From Fusarium oxysporum f. sp. lycopersici 4287 (taxonomy: Eukaryota; Ascomycota; Sordariomycetes; Hypocreales; Nectriaceae): 64,000 nucleotides of DNA. Positions 34,413-45,155 of the stretch are shown here, piece after piece. Every line of letters starts with the position of its first letter. Positions within the stretch are counted from its first letter, which is position 1. The notes beneath the pieces are model-generated. The model searched no databases. It was not told the DNA's origin and worked only from the letters and a program-made list of their open reading frames with translations. The stretch is taken from contig NC_030997.1 of the NCBI RefSeq assembly GCF_000149955.1, forward strand, positions 744,001-808,000, in the 5' to 3' direction. The translations under genes and the position numbers were made by a program.

Positions 34413-35725
34413 ACAGCTGTGGAGCAGAACAACTCTCTCCTGTAAAAACTTTTCCTTGGCACCCGCTGTTAGCGCTCTGCTAGGGTAGAGAATTTTTGCA
34501 GGCTAAAATGGCAGCAAAAGCAGCTGTGGGGCTAACGGGACCCTAACAGCTGCCTGAAGAAAGGGATTCAGAGAGTTGACCTTTCTTCGCGACGAGTGTC
34601 TGCAACGACATTGAGCTTCGCGAGCTCTTGACACCGCCTTCGGGCGCTACTTCTCACGTGTTATTTGCGGCTTCTTCTTACCCCGACATTCCGGCTTCGC
34701 GAGCCTTCGACAATCCGGGCTCTGCGCCCCTCGACTTCCCGTACGACCGACTTCTGCAGCCCTGGCTGCCCAGACGACATTCGCGGCATCTTGCCGCTCG
34801 ACATTGAGGGTCATCGCACCCTCACCCTCACTCACCTGCAGCTTTGCGCTGCCTCGACCGACCTCTGCAGCTTTTGCTGCCCGAACAACACCAGCAGCCG
34901 CTAGCTACTCGACTTCTTGGGCCCTCTGGTGCCCCCCTTATCTCGACGCACGGGCCCCAAATGGCTCGCTGCCCTTTTTGCAGCTTGGAAACTGCATGAC
35001 CGATCTCTGCAGTCGTGTACTGCCCAGAGAACCTCTTCTTCTTTGCAGCCTCGGCTGCCGCCCGGAACACGACTGGGCTTCGACAATTTGTCTCACTGGC
35101 TGAGACCACTAGACAAAACCGCTGGGTCGAAATGGTACAGAGCTTACCTGGAGACCGTGGAATGAGGCGACTACCTCGTCCACAGAGCAGCGTTCTAGCC
35201 TCCTTGGGGTTTTCTCCTGCAAGGGTTTTCCCCAAGGATGCACGGTTCTAGGGTTGCAGCTACTGGCGATCTTAGGGGATCATGGACTTCCTGCCTCAGG
35301 GTATGGAAAGCTACTTGATCTATCTGTGCAAGAGAATTCTAGGCTGGAGAGGAATAGTTCCCGCTGACGGGATGACCTCTTGAAAGTAAAGCGCCTTCGT
35401 GCCGATGATATGCTGGATGAACTAGACGGAATCGCAGTTGCATGGGGATATGTCCTAAATCACCTGCTTTGACATCCAAGATGATGTGCTTGAACCTACC
35501 GTAGGGCTGGCTACGAGTAGGAAGGTGCCCTCGGGGGAAGGAGCTCGAGAGGCTCTCCGTTGATGCGAGTGGACATGGCGGGTATTCTAGGAGGAGTCCA
35601 GCGCGACAGCAATTGTAGATAGTTTAGCTCAGCACGTCCTGTGCTCCAGTAGGAGACTTTTCGGGGCCTTTGGCCCCCCGGACGAAAAATATACATACAT
35701 ACATACATACAGCTGTGGAGCAGAA
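34413..35725 (+). mobile_element. Non-LTR retroposon A with TACA tail and 17-bp target-site duplication
   Basis: The element body (34430-35708) begins AACTCTCTCCTGTAAAAA and ends in a (TACA)n tail. It is flanked by a perfect 17-bp direct repeat, ACAGCTGTGGAGCAGAA, at 34413-34429 and 35709-35725. Variable-length duplications plus a simple-repeat tail are the mark of LINE/SINE-type insertion. Element B at 45156-45831 shares both ends: the start, an inner CTGTTAG..CTAACAG pair, and a 3' block around GCTCCAGTAGGAGA. The short frames inside have no reverse-transcriptase motifs, so it is non-autonomous. The middle (34613-35058) is an unusual chain of small hairpins. A link to the described Fusarium SINE Foxy is possible but not checked. 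Confidence 0.8.
34613..35058 (+). repeat. Array of 13 short perfect hairpins inside retroposon A
   Basis: Perfect stems of 4-6 bp with 2-8 nt loops start at 34613, 34635, 34693, 34717, 34756, 34783, 34806, 34838, 34867, 34919, 34968, 35009 and 35045. Examples are CGCC-TTCG-GGCG, GAGGGT-CATCGC-ACCCTC and GCAGCC-CT-GGCTGC. Stems differ from one another but are set in a repeated frame: CGAC-type spacers, and TCTGCAG before several of them. One unit has GCAGT..ACTGC where neighbours have GCAGC..GCTGC, a paired change that keeps the stem. Element B has no such array. Confidence 0.55.
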
Positions 35726-35975
35726 GCAGAGCTGCTATCCAGTTAAATCAGCTCGGCCTCATATGCATCAACCCCTTACGGTTAGACTAGAGCTCGAAGT
35801 CTATTAATAACAGCAAGAAGCTTGCTCAGGACTTTGATTGGTGCGACATGACACGTAGATCTCCGCTACTTACGATGAACTTTTTACCAAATGATTCACG
35901 AACTGGAAACTATCAGCATGAACATATCTTGCGACATTGATCAACGAGAATGAAAACGACAACCCATACTACGCG

Positions 35976-36869
35976 ATGGAGCAAGCGAAATGTCTATATA
36001 TGATGAAGAAGACGGCTGATGGGCACGGCCTATTTGCCAAAGAGCTCATCAAGGCTGGGACTCGCATCATTCACGAGAGACCGATTCTGACAGTTTCACA
36101 AGCTGAGACAAAGACAAAAGCCGAGTACAGATGTGTTGTTGATCAAGTCGCAGATCTGAGCGACTCGGAACAACAGCGATTGATGGATCTGTATCACAAC
36201 GATAAAAAGCTGCGCGAATTCTCATTCCTTCAGGGCCAACTATGTCCTGGGACAGATCTCGACGCTGGTATTGTCTTGGCCAAGTTCTATACAAACGCGG
36301 CGAGCATCACATCCGGAGGTCTCGAATGTGGCTTGTTCACCATTTTCTGTCGCATGAATCACTCATGTACACCCAACATATGTTGGGTATACGATGAGCC
36401 AACGGGTTTCATGGAAATATACGCAGTGAGGGACATTGAAAAAGACGAGGAAATCACCAACTCATACATCGAAGTTGCAATATCCTACCAAGCCAGAATG
36501 AAGGAGCTGTCGAATTGGGGCTTTCAGTGTCAGTGCGCCGCCTGTGAAGGGCCTGATGCTGCTAAGCACGATGAGCGAAGACGTAGGATTGCGCAGATCA
36601 AGGATATTCTCGACATTTATCAGGATTCTAGAAAAACAGATGATGCACCGAAGTTCGCTGAGATTCCAAAGACAGACCTGGAAGCACTGAAGCTCGGCGA
36701 GGAAAGCCTCGCGCTGTTATCGGATGAAGAGCTCGTCGAGCAACTGGGTGTCATGTATGGGCTGTGTGCCAAGTTTGCCAAAGGCGCTGGGCTATATGAC
36801 TTTGCGGAGGATTATGAGGAGATGGAGTTTGAGATTTTGGTAATAACGACTGGGGACTTTGTCGATTGA
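35976..36869 (+). CDS. SET-domain protein
   Basis: Intronless, 297 aa from ATG 35976 (MEQAKCLYMMKKTADGHGLFA). The SET fold motifs are DGHGLFAKELIKAGTRIIHE, RMNHSCTPN (SAM and knot residues), IYAVRDIEKDEEITNSYI and the post-SET-like GFQCQCAACEG with cysteines for zinc. It is a SET protein of the SMYD/SET5-like type common in fungi, which may methylate lysines of histones or other proteins. The usual catalytic GEEI..Y is DEEI..Y here. It lies directly downstream of retroposon A. Substrate unknown. Confidence 0.85.
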   Translation: MEQAKCLYMMKKTADGHGLFAKELIKAGTRIIHERPILTVSQAETKTKAEYRCVVDQVADLSDSEQQRLMDLYHNDKKLREFSFLQGQLCPGTDLDAGIVLAKFYTNAASITSGGLECGLFTIFCRMNHSCTPNICWVYDEPTGFMEIYAVRDIEKDEEITNSYIEVAISYQARMKELSNWGFQCQCAACEGPDAAKHDERRRRIAQIKDILDIYQDSRKTDDAPKFAEIPKTDLEALKLGEESLALLSDEELVEQLGVMYGLCAKFAKGAGLYDFAEDYEEMEFEILVITTGDFVD

Positions 36870-37239
36870 GTTGAAAAACGTTCTAAGGGATCAAGGATAA
36901 TGGAAAGCCATATTATTCGGAGCTACGGAGTTTGAAATGGCTTACACCCCGCATGAGAGTTCACAGAAGAGTTCACGGAGCATCGCTTAGAGCGGCTTCC
37001 AGTAAGGGTCTTCCCTTGGCAATGGAGAGCAAGTCTCTTCATAGCCTCACGCCATTGCGTGTTAGGTGCCGTGGTGAGGATCAATTCATGACATTATCAT
37101 AGTACAGTACTAAATTACACGTGAAAAGAAGTCTTTGGAAGAACATCATTTTGTAGAGTTTTCGGAGACAAAAGAAAATGTACCAACAGAGTGACAACGG
37201 TGGAGAAAATGAAGGAAAATGGAGAGCTTCCAAGTCCTC
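36870..37239. other. Gene-free stretch between convergent genes
   Basis: Short intergenic gap between the 3' ends of the SET gene and the DUF7908/PAN gene. No feature recognised. Confidence 0.45.
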
Positions 37240-40200
37240 TTACTCACAACCAGGGCATGTCCAACACGCAGGATCATCCCAGATAGAGTTCATAGAAGGA
37301 TCCTTGTCCATCTCAAGCGGTATGGGCATACCGGTCAAAGCAAGCTTATAGACCGAAAACTTGCATCGATCATCCTTATATCCAGAACCCTTACATCCTG
37401 GATAAGCTCGACAGATAGCAGCACACCTCCGAGGACTAGCCTGGGCGTACTCTGTATAAACACTGATCAAGTTTGGGTCATTTCCATCAACCCAACCACC
37501 TCCCATATAAGCGTTGTAATTGCAGATAGTGCCGTCAGGAGGGTTTGCGACTGGCTTGCACTCATCGCCTAGAGTGTATGCGCACATATCAGGAGGACCT
37601 TTGGGAACTGAATCAGGAACACAGGCTTCACAGTCGGTATAGCATCGGGTATCCAGCCAAGCCTGCTTCTTCCAGTCGTTTTCTTCGGCGACAAAATTCT
37701 CTTTGAGTAAGGGAAGTTCAGAGAAGTAGCATCGGTTTTCAAACTGTGAGTATCCAGCGGTCAAGCAGAGTGGATGGCCTTGACAGATGGCTATGCATTG
37801 CTCGACTCGGTCTTGATGAGGATATGCCTCGCGAGTCTCTAACCAGAACTTTCTGCTGGTGAACTTGTCGCCCCATGAGCAGAGAACGTCTTTGGGGTAA
37901 TTGAAGCGATCAAAGTTACACATCTCACCGTGCGTGTACTTGCATGTCTCAGTTGGAGTCTCAGAGGCAGTGGTGGTTTCTGATGTTGAAGTGGGATCTT
38001 GAGTAGTCGATGTTGCATCTTCGCTCAAGGATGTAGAGTCTTCGGGTGCGTCGCTTGATGTATCCACAGCAGGGACTTCAGAAGATGTGTGAGTTGTTTC
38101 AGGCCAAGTGGTGGTGTCTTCGATGAAAGTTGGCCCCACGTCAATGCTTGTCTCTGGTCGAGGCGGTCGGATACTCGTTGGCCGGGTGCCTGGCGTGGGC
38201 TCTAAGTTTCCAGAGCTTGTCCCTGGGTCAGGTAGCCAATGAGTAGTGTTCTGGGGAACTCGAGTGGATGGCTCCGCGATGACAGTGGTCTCCGATTGCA
38301 CTGGAGCTTCAGTAACGCCGACGGTGGACGTTGTGCGGGATGATGATGAATCACCACAGAGTTGACAATTGAAGCATTCTAACTCAGACCATTCTAGGAC
38401 ACGATCTGGATCTCCACTGGTCCAACCGGAGGCCCTCAATGGCTCAAGGACAAAATTGCAGGGGTAGTTCTTGTTATCGTTCACAGCAAATGCGAAACAT
38501 CCATCGATGTAAGCACAAGTCAACGCGCACTTCTGGATATCCATGCCTTGCATGGGATATTGTGAGAGTGGATAAGCAACAACATCAGCATTGGGCTGGG
38601 AACGGTACTTGCAAATTGGCTCTAAAGGCTGTGGTGACTTCTGTCCACAAAAGCCGGGAGGTTTGTAACCATCAGGGCACACTTCTTGAGAAGGAATCTC
38701 GGGTCTGGTGAAGCCTGTCGTAGTAGCGGGAGGGGTGTTTGTGTTAGTGGTCCCTGGCTCAATGGATGTTACTGGATTGGTCGGTTCACTAGTTGGAGTG
38801 GATGGAGGTCTGCCGGTAGTCTCTGAAGGGCTGTCGCCATCTCCAAAGTCCAGCTGGAATTGATCGATGTTGTCAGGTGTCACCTGATTGGAAACAAAAA
38901 CCGAGTCGACGTATATCAGTGCCAGTCCATTACCTGTGCAAGACAATGAGATGCCGAAGCTGGCGCTTCGGGAGTCAGCAATGACAGTAGTGAGGACTCT
39001 GTTCCAAGAGACGCCAAGACCACCACTGGTGAATAGACCCATGGTGTAGAACTGGCGATTGCCTAGGTAGGCATTGACACTGCACGCCTGGCTGCCTCCA
39101 GCAGTGATGACGACGTAGTAGAATTGAACAGTATAGGGAACAGTTCTGCTTGGAGCAAGGTTGGTAAGAAATTGTGAAATACTCGCTAGTCCTCCAAAAG
39201 CTCGCTTCTTTGAGTCAGAAGAAGAGCCCAATGCAACGCAGCCATTATCAGAACTTCCGTCTGCCTTGTAGCAGTTGCCATTGCGTTGCTTGGCCTGACC
39301 CTGAGCATCGAAGCCCAAGATGCCACTTTCTGAGTTCGGGTCCTTGATTGCGAATCGTCCGTTGAAAACAGCATTTGTGACCACAATATTTCCCTGAGAT
39401 TGTGTTGCCGTAGGTCCTTCAGTCAACGAGCCACTAGGTGCCTCCGTCTCTTGGCTGAAAGCACTCCCGGATGGTGATGGTGACCTTATGGGCACTCCGG
39501 ATTCTTCGGTAGAAAACGTAGAGGCGATTAAAGACTCAATGCCAGAGGTCTCAGCAGATGCCTCGTCCGTGGAAAGTGTTGAAATGGTCTTATCAGTCTT
39601 GGCAGATGTTGTCGTAGGACCTAGGCCATTGAGCCTACCGTCAATGCATTGCTCGGCTATCGACCATTGTAAGTAAGGGACAGCAACAGATACATCAACG
39701 CTTACCTCTATACACGTTCAGAGACACCGGTACGCAGCCAGATGGCTTAGACGCGAAGGTCATGTAAACCTGCCCATCAGCAGGGGTCTGGCAGAAGGAA
39801 GCTCCGCCATTGGGCAGCGAAGGATTTTGGAAGCGCAGTAGTCCTCCTTCACTGCTGAAAGTTGTCGAGATTGCATTATCACTTGATGAGGATGAGGCTT
39901 GGAGTTTCTGGTAGCCATTACCAAGGTATGAAACTGGAACACCACTCTCGAAAAGCCGACCGTTGCCAAGAGTGAACACAGCAGCAAAGGTGCAGATGTC
40001 GGGATTGCCGTCACCGACAAAGCCACCAAGATCGCGCTTTGTGTTATCGCCAGAAGGACTGACGAGAAGGATGATACGCTGTCCGATTGGCTCAAGCATA
40101 GCTGAAGTGGATGCGCCAGAAGCGGCCGAAGAAGCGAGATCTGGATCTTGAGCAGTAGATGTCGATATCAGTCCGACATCTGTAGTGTTTGCAGCTGGGC

Positions 40201-40366
40201 GCGGGAGATCGGTCGCAATTGATACTGGGGCGAGGTATGTCGAAAGGTAGGTAACGCACCACGTCGCAGGGTCTTGGTCCGCATACTGGACGTCTCTCAC
40301 GTCAACGGCAGCAGCACCACTGACAATGCCGCTGAGCAGCGCAAACGCTCCAATATGGCCCTTCAT
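37240..40366 (-). CDS. Large secreted Ser/Thr-rich protein with DUF7908 and PAN/apple-like modules
   Basis: Two exons (40366-39706 and 39656-37240) give 1025 aa. The start MKGHIGAFALLSGIVSGAAAV is a signal peptide. The first domain (CVTYLSTYLAPV to GCVPVSLNVY, with LVSPSGDNTKRDLGGFVG and NPDICTFAAVFTLGNGRLFE) matches the DUF7908 domain frequent in Fusarium. A linker follows, then a carbohydrate-binding-like domain (about FNGRFAIKDPNSESGILG to DFGDGD). Three cysteine-rich modules (around CALTCAYIDGCFAF, CIAICQGHPLC and CAAICRAYPGCKGSGY) look like PAN/apple domains. They are separated by Ser/Thr/Pro-rich stretches that would be O-glycosylated. It is likely a cell-wall or extracellular adhesin-type protein. 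No GPI signal is visible at the end (CPGCE). Confidence 0.78.
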
Positions 40367-41048
40367 TTTGACATGAAAACGGCCACGGTCGAACGGAAGA
40401 ATCGAAATTTTGTTTTTGCAACGGTGCCGACTACGTATAAGATCCAGGGCAGACGGACCGAGCGCAACTAAGCAATGCGAAATGTTGGTGGCGCCGATAT
40501 GGCCTACCCGTTGAAATGATAACATCGCAAGGGGTCCTTAGTGACAGACGCCATCATTCAAATTCAGGGTCTCGATTGCGATCTCTGGATCTAGAGTCAT
40601 TCTAAGGCTGAGACATTTGACCCGAATTAGTGGGAAAGCCGTTTAAAAGAATATTAGGCGCGGCCTAGTTATCCCTTGCTTGGGCGACAGACTGCTTAGC
40701 CAGCCACTTTCAACGCAAGGAATTGTCTGAACACAACGAAATGGAAAGGTCTCATATTTATGGAATAAGAAGGACTTTACCGTAATCTCATCAACCAGGT
40801 TTAGGGAATTCTTTGATATGTTACAACTTTTGGCATAGTCACAGGCGGAAAGGGCATGTCACTGAGCAAGGGAGAAGAGAAGATCCACCAGGCTTATGCT
40901 TATTGACCATGCATATCTTGATGACATTTCAGTTATTTAGGCATAACAAGATTCAGTTGCATTGACATTTGGGAAGCATCGGAGTTTCGGCCCTTCCGAC
41001 CATTTTACCCAGTCCATCAATGACATCTGGCCTCGCTGAAGAGACTTT
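40367..41048. other. Gene-free stretch
   Basis: Promoter of the DUF7908/PAN gene on the left and the 3' flank of the siderophore transporter on the right. No additional gene or repeat is seen. Confidence 0.45.
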
Positions 41049-42912
41049 CTAGAAAACATTGCCCTTGGTCTGTCTCATCTCCGAGACCTTCAAGTTCCTG
41101 ATAAGAGCGACCCAGATAAACGATAATGCCATAATGGCCGTTCCAGCTGCCAACATTCGGGTCTGCGCATACCCGTATGCCTTCTGAATAGCGATGCGCT
41201 CAGGCGTGCCCCTAGCATAACTCAATTGCGTAGGGAGATCTCCGTAGATAGCATCGAGGTTCTCAAGCGCACTGGCGGGCAGGTACATCTTCAATGCCTT
41301 CTCAAAGGTATTCGTCCAGATGGCGCCAGAAATAGTGTCGCCGATGCTGCCACCCGCTGTGCCAGTGACGTTCAACATAGCCAAGGCCGCAGCCACGTGC
41401 TGATGATCGACAGCGGCAAGAACGGCCAGTTGCATGCAAATTGTGAAAACACTTCCGCCGACAGAAATGAAAACCTGACACATAACTAAGTATCCCACGT
41501 AGCCAGTTGGGCTTCGGAAGTAGATCATCAGGCCTTGGGCCAGAATATAAAGCGGCACGCCGACCCAGAGGAGCCACTTGAAGTATCCGGTCTTGCGGAT
41601 ACTCCAACCCACGATGAACAACAGGAACCCAGACACAACATTAAAGGTGTTGTTGACGTAACCAGCCTCCGCAACTGTCAGATAGTTGACGACTTGCAGG
41701 AAAGACGTGAAGTAGTTGTTCCAGCAGTAATACGAAATCTGATAAGTAAGATCGAGGAGACAAGCGCCGACAAGAGTTCGATCAGTCAAGAAGTGGAACT
41801 TGAGGAATGGTACGGGCGCAAAGTAAACTTCGTTGAGGGCGAAACCAACAAGAAGGATGAAGCCAACGATGATCATTGCGATGATGTATCCAGTTGACCA
41901 CCCGTGAGGTGCCGTGGAAGCGATGGTGAACGGGAGGAGGAAGATGATCAAGCCAGCGGCGAAAAGGAACACGCCGAGGACTACAGGATAACGATGATTA
42001 GCTTTGAGGAAACTTGTAGCTACGTGTTGTACTTGCCGTCAAATTCGAGCACATAGTGCCAGATGCTCTCTTTCAATGTGCGACCACTAGCCTTCTTGGG
42101 TAGAATATTCTTCTTGGCTTTTCGCAAGTTGATCTTGAGAAGAAGATACAAGGGCGCACAGACGACAGGCGTGATGAAGGCAAAAGTGCCGAAACCCCAA
42201 GGCCAACCGATGTCAGACAGCATTCTGTCCGAAGCGTAAGATCCAGCAAAGGCAGAGATCATGTAAGGCGACGATGTGAAGGCATATGCCAAGGCTCGGT
42301 TCTTTAGATTGGTAGCATCGGCTGTCACGACATCGATACTGTAGATCAGACCCGTGAAACCGACCGAGTAGAATACCTGTAATTACCATTAGCTTCTATG
42401 GTCAACATGTGATTTCTGTTACGTACATTGGCGGCACAGTAAGTCGACAGGTCTTTGGCCGTAGCCATCAGAATCAAGCCCAATTCGCAGAATCCCACCA
42501 TCAGAAGATAGCCCTCAGCTCGGCCCCAAAGATCAAGGAGTTTGGCAAGGGGGATGAAGACAGCGGCAGTCATTGAGCTCGCGACAACACCAATAGTGTT
42601 GAGAAGCGAGTGCGAGCCCCAGGCGCTAGTAACGTAGGGCACTAAATTACCGACGGTCGAGCTTTGAAAAGCATTGAGAAGGTAAACGAGCCAGATGAAG
42701 ATGAAAAGGCAGATCAGAGATGACTTGGTCCATACAAGGGTGATGGCCTCCATATCTTTGACACCTTCGGTGACATCCTCAGCGGGGAGGGCATCATCAG
42801 GAACAGCGGGGTGTCCATCTTCGGGGTGAGGGTTCTTTTCGTGGTCTGTAGTCGTCGTGATGTCCTGAAGATCGACATCAGAGGTCTTGTTCGACCTGTT
42901 CCAGAAGCCCAT
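41049..42912 (-). CDS. MFS siderophore-iron transporter (SIT/Mir type)
   Basis: Three exons (42912-42427, 42376-42037, 41980-41049) give 585 aa with about 14 membrane segments. The N-terminal cytosolic part is acidic. Typical motifs are LVYLLNAFQSSTVGNLVPYVTS, LLDLWGRAEGY (MFS loop), VGFTGLIYSIDVVTADATNLKNR, SYYCWNNYFTSFLQVVN and CMQLAVLAAVDHQHVAAALAM, all characteristic of fungal siderophore-H+ symporters. The second intron has a GC donor (GCAAGT at 42036-42031); it joins EFD to VLGVFLFAAG, as relatives read, whereas the nearby GT gives the wrong frame. An SreA-type site lies 150 bp upstream, suggesting iron repression. Which siderophore is carried is unknown. Confidence 0.9.
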
Positions 42913-43569
42913 TTTGGCGGTTCAAGCGAGAAAGAGGGAATTAAGCTTGAGAACTTTAGATTTCTTGACGAGAAAAAGGGTTACATTAAAAAGAAATGGC
43001 ATGCTGTATCCCCCCGGCATAAATCTTCCGACACCGGTGGATCAAACAACGAAAAGAACGCATCAGATAAGATCATCTTGCCCCGTTGGTTCCGACTCTG
43101 TTGGTTGCGTCCCTGTAGAAAACGGCAGGATCGGCAAGCTGAGTGGGATGCTTGGCAAATAGTAATGAGGCTCGTAAAACAAAGAGGGTCTTTTTCACGG
43201 TAAACACGGCACGGTTAGCTCCACCGCGTACGTCAGTCAGATTATCTAGGGCCAAAGGTAAAGCAGAAGATGTGAGGCAAAAATTTAAAAGGTAAAAACT
43301 TGTTTAATCAATCTAATCTAATCTGATTTTATTGATGGAGAGAGGGCGGCATCGGGCCGGATTGGAGGGTGTTGTGGAATTGTTACGGAATGAATATCAT
43401 GGCGTGGAGGGTTCACGGGGAAATCACAGCGCCACAGCGAATACAAAACGTGTCATTTTATACTCTTCTAGTACCAACACTGGTTAAAAATCAGCAACTC
43501 CGTAGAGTGGACTCCTTGTTAAGCGACTGAATGTGATGGTTAACCCGGAAATATCACGGCCCAACGAAC
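42913..43569. other. Intergenic region between terpene synthase and siderophore transporter
   Basis: Holds the transporter promoter, including the iron-type GATA site and another TTATCT core near 43234, and the terpene synthase 3' flank. No gene recognised. Confidence 0.45.
43062..43070 (+). promoter_or_regulatory. SreA-type GATA site upstream of the siderophore transporter
   Basis: ATCAGATAA fits the ATCWGATAA consensus known for the iron-responsive GATA repressor of ascomycetes. It sits 150 bp before the transporter ATG (42912, minus). One nine-base match by itself is weak; its placement before a siderophore transporter is what makes it credible. Confidence 0.5.
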
Positions 43570-44790
43570 TCACGATGTCCCCTCGGCAATTTGATCAATC
43601 GTGAAGTTAAAGCCCCCATTCGCATCCGGTTCTATATCGTGCAGACAATATCTTGGGGTTTTGACGCTGTTTTGTCAGTTGCGGCACTAGAATTGGACAC
43701 AAATGGACTTACCTCCAAAACCAACTGCTCAGGCACATATTCTTGCAGTTCTTCGCCAGCAAGACGATGTCGCGCTCAAAAGTCTCGCCGGCAAATCGAC
43801 TCGCAGCGTCATCAGAAGCTTTGTTCACTCTATCGATCTCAAGTTGAAGCCTGTCGAGCGACGCATCAAGTCCTCGTTGCATATTGCCATGCGCCAACAA
43901 CACCACGATGTTCTCGACGAACCCTTCTCGTATCTCTTTGCGCACGCTCACAATGTCATTCGTGATCCACATAACAGCGACGGCCGCTTCGTATAGATCG
44001 CGAATCTCCTTAGATTCCATGACGTACTCAGGCAAGTCAAGTCCATTGGCGAACTCGGTGTTGGCCACCACTTGCTTCATACAACAAGATGCATCCCGGT
44101 AGTCGAGATATTCGTCTAGAGAAGGAAGATGGGCATTTCTTCGATTAAAAGCTTCCTTTTGGTATGCTCTTAGGGTAGCAATAGCCTCTTTCGCTATGCG
44201 CTTTCGGTAACTCGGATTGTCCCTGTAAATACGACGAACGGTTGAGGCGTACTCCTCAAATGACAGTACAGCATCGTGGTCTAGATAATGAGTCGACGGC
44301 TCTACCTCCTGGCTTGATACACCAAGGCTTTTCTCGACATAGTCTTCGCAGTCATCCAGTAGGGCCTGCAGCTTATTGTAATCGAACTGCTCGACGATGG
44401 AATATTGATCGAGAAGGTCGTCGATGATAAACATCCAGACTTGAAAGGATGTCAAGACCTCTAGCTTTTCGCGGGAGGCGTACGGGTACCAGCCCGCCAG
44501 TTGCTCCGACAGGTTAGCTTTGGTCAGACGCGAGCGTACCGTTTCGTTGACAGCATGTCTGACAGATATGTTAGTATTCTTATCGGTGTTCCTCGGGGAA
44601 TATTTTCTGACGTTTCAATCAACTGGAGGATCTTAACGTCTATGGCCTCCACGTGCGGATTCATGTCTTTCGGCCATCCGGCATGCATCAGAGCCAAGTC
44701 CGGGACTCTAAGGCTTTGGCCTCTCAGAACGGACAATAAGTCCTCTCTCGTGCTGGCTTTGCCAATTTGCGTTGATGACGATGAAGCCAT
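43570..44790 (-). CDS. Class I terpene synthase
   Basis: Three exons (44790-44612, 44558-43713, 43666-43570) give 373 aa. The start is the ATG of MASSSSTQIGK. Metal-binding motifs are FIIDDLLDQ (DDxxD, residues 106-110) and NDIVSVRKE (NSE triad, 260-268). The third exon supplies SVKTPRYCLHDIEP, which carries the C-terminal RY pair that senses diphosphate. The length and spacing fit fungal sesqui- or related terpene cyclases, which ionise a prenyl diphosphate with Mg2+ in the cytosol. No prenyltransferase is adjacent. The neighbours are a siderophore transporter and a retroposon, so it appears as an orphan synthase. The product cannot be predicted. Confidence 0.9.
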
Positions 44791-45155
44791 ACGGTCAGAT
44801 GTGCAGTTGAGTTCCACTTAACAGCCTGGGATAAAACTTCAAATTCAAGAGAGCAACGCGGGATTAAATATCTGAGAGCATTGCACCGCATAGGCTAACG
44901 ATCGAGTACACTGGAGACATTGTGCAACGTTGATTAGAAATCGTGAACAACTGAGAACATGCCTGCCGTGTCAATTGGTGCGATCGTGAAAAGTTGGAGG
45001 TATTGCACTACACTGATTAGCAATTATTTAGTGCAACGTTTTACAATTACAAGAGCAATTAGCAATCCTTACGTACATAAGCGGTGAGGCACGCCTAGCT
45101 CAATTGGCTTGGGCATCCTACCCAACTGGTCCAGCACAAGCATGGGAGGATCCTT
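44791..45155. other. Gene-free flank
   Basis: Terpene synthase promoter region up to the target-site duplication of retroposon B. AT-rich tracts with repeated GTGCAAC/TTGCAC words, no gene. Confidence 0.4.

Noticed and set aside
34804..35235. Overlapping open frames on both strands inside retroposon A
   Set aside because: They arise from the GC-rich hairpin array; no reverse transcriptase or other domain is present.
35685..35712. TACA microsatellite as a simple repeat or CRISPR-like array
   Set aside because: It is the tail of retroposon A; no spacer-repeat structure exists, and CRISPR is not expected in a fungus.
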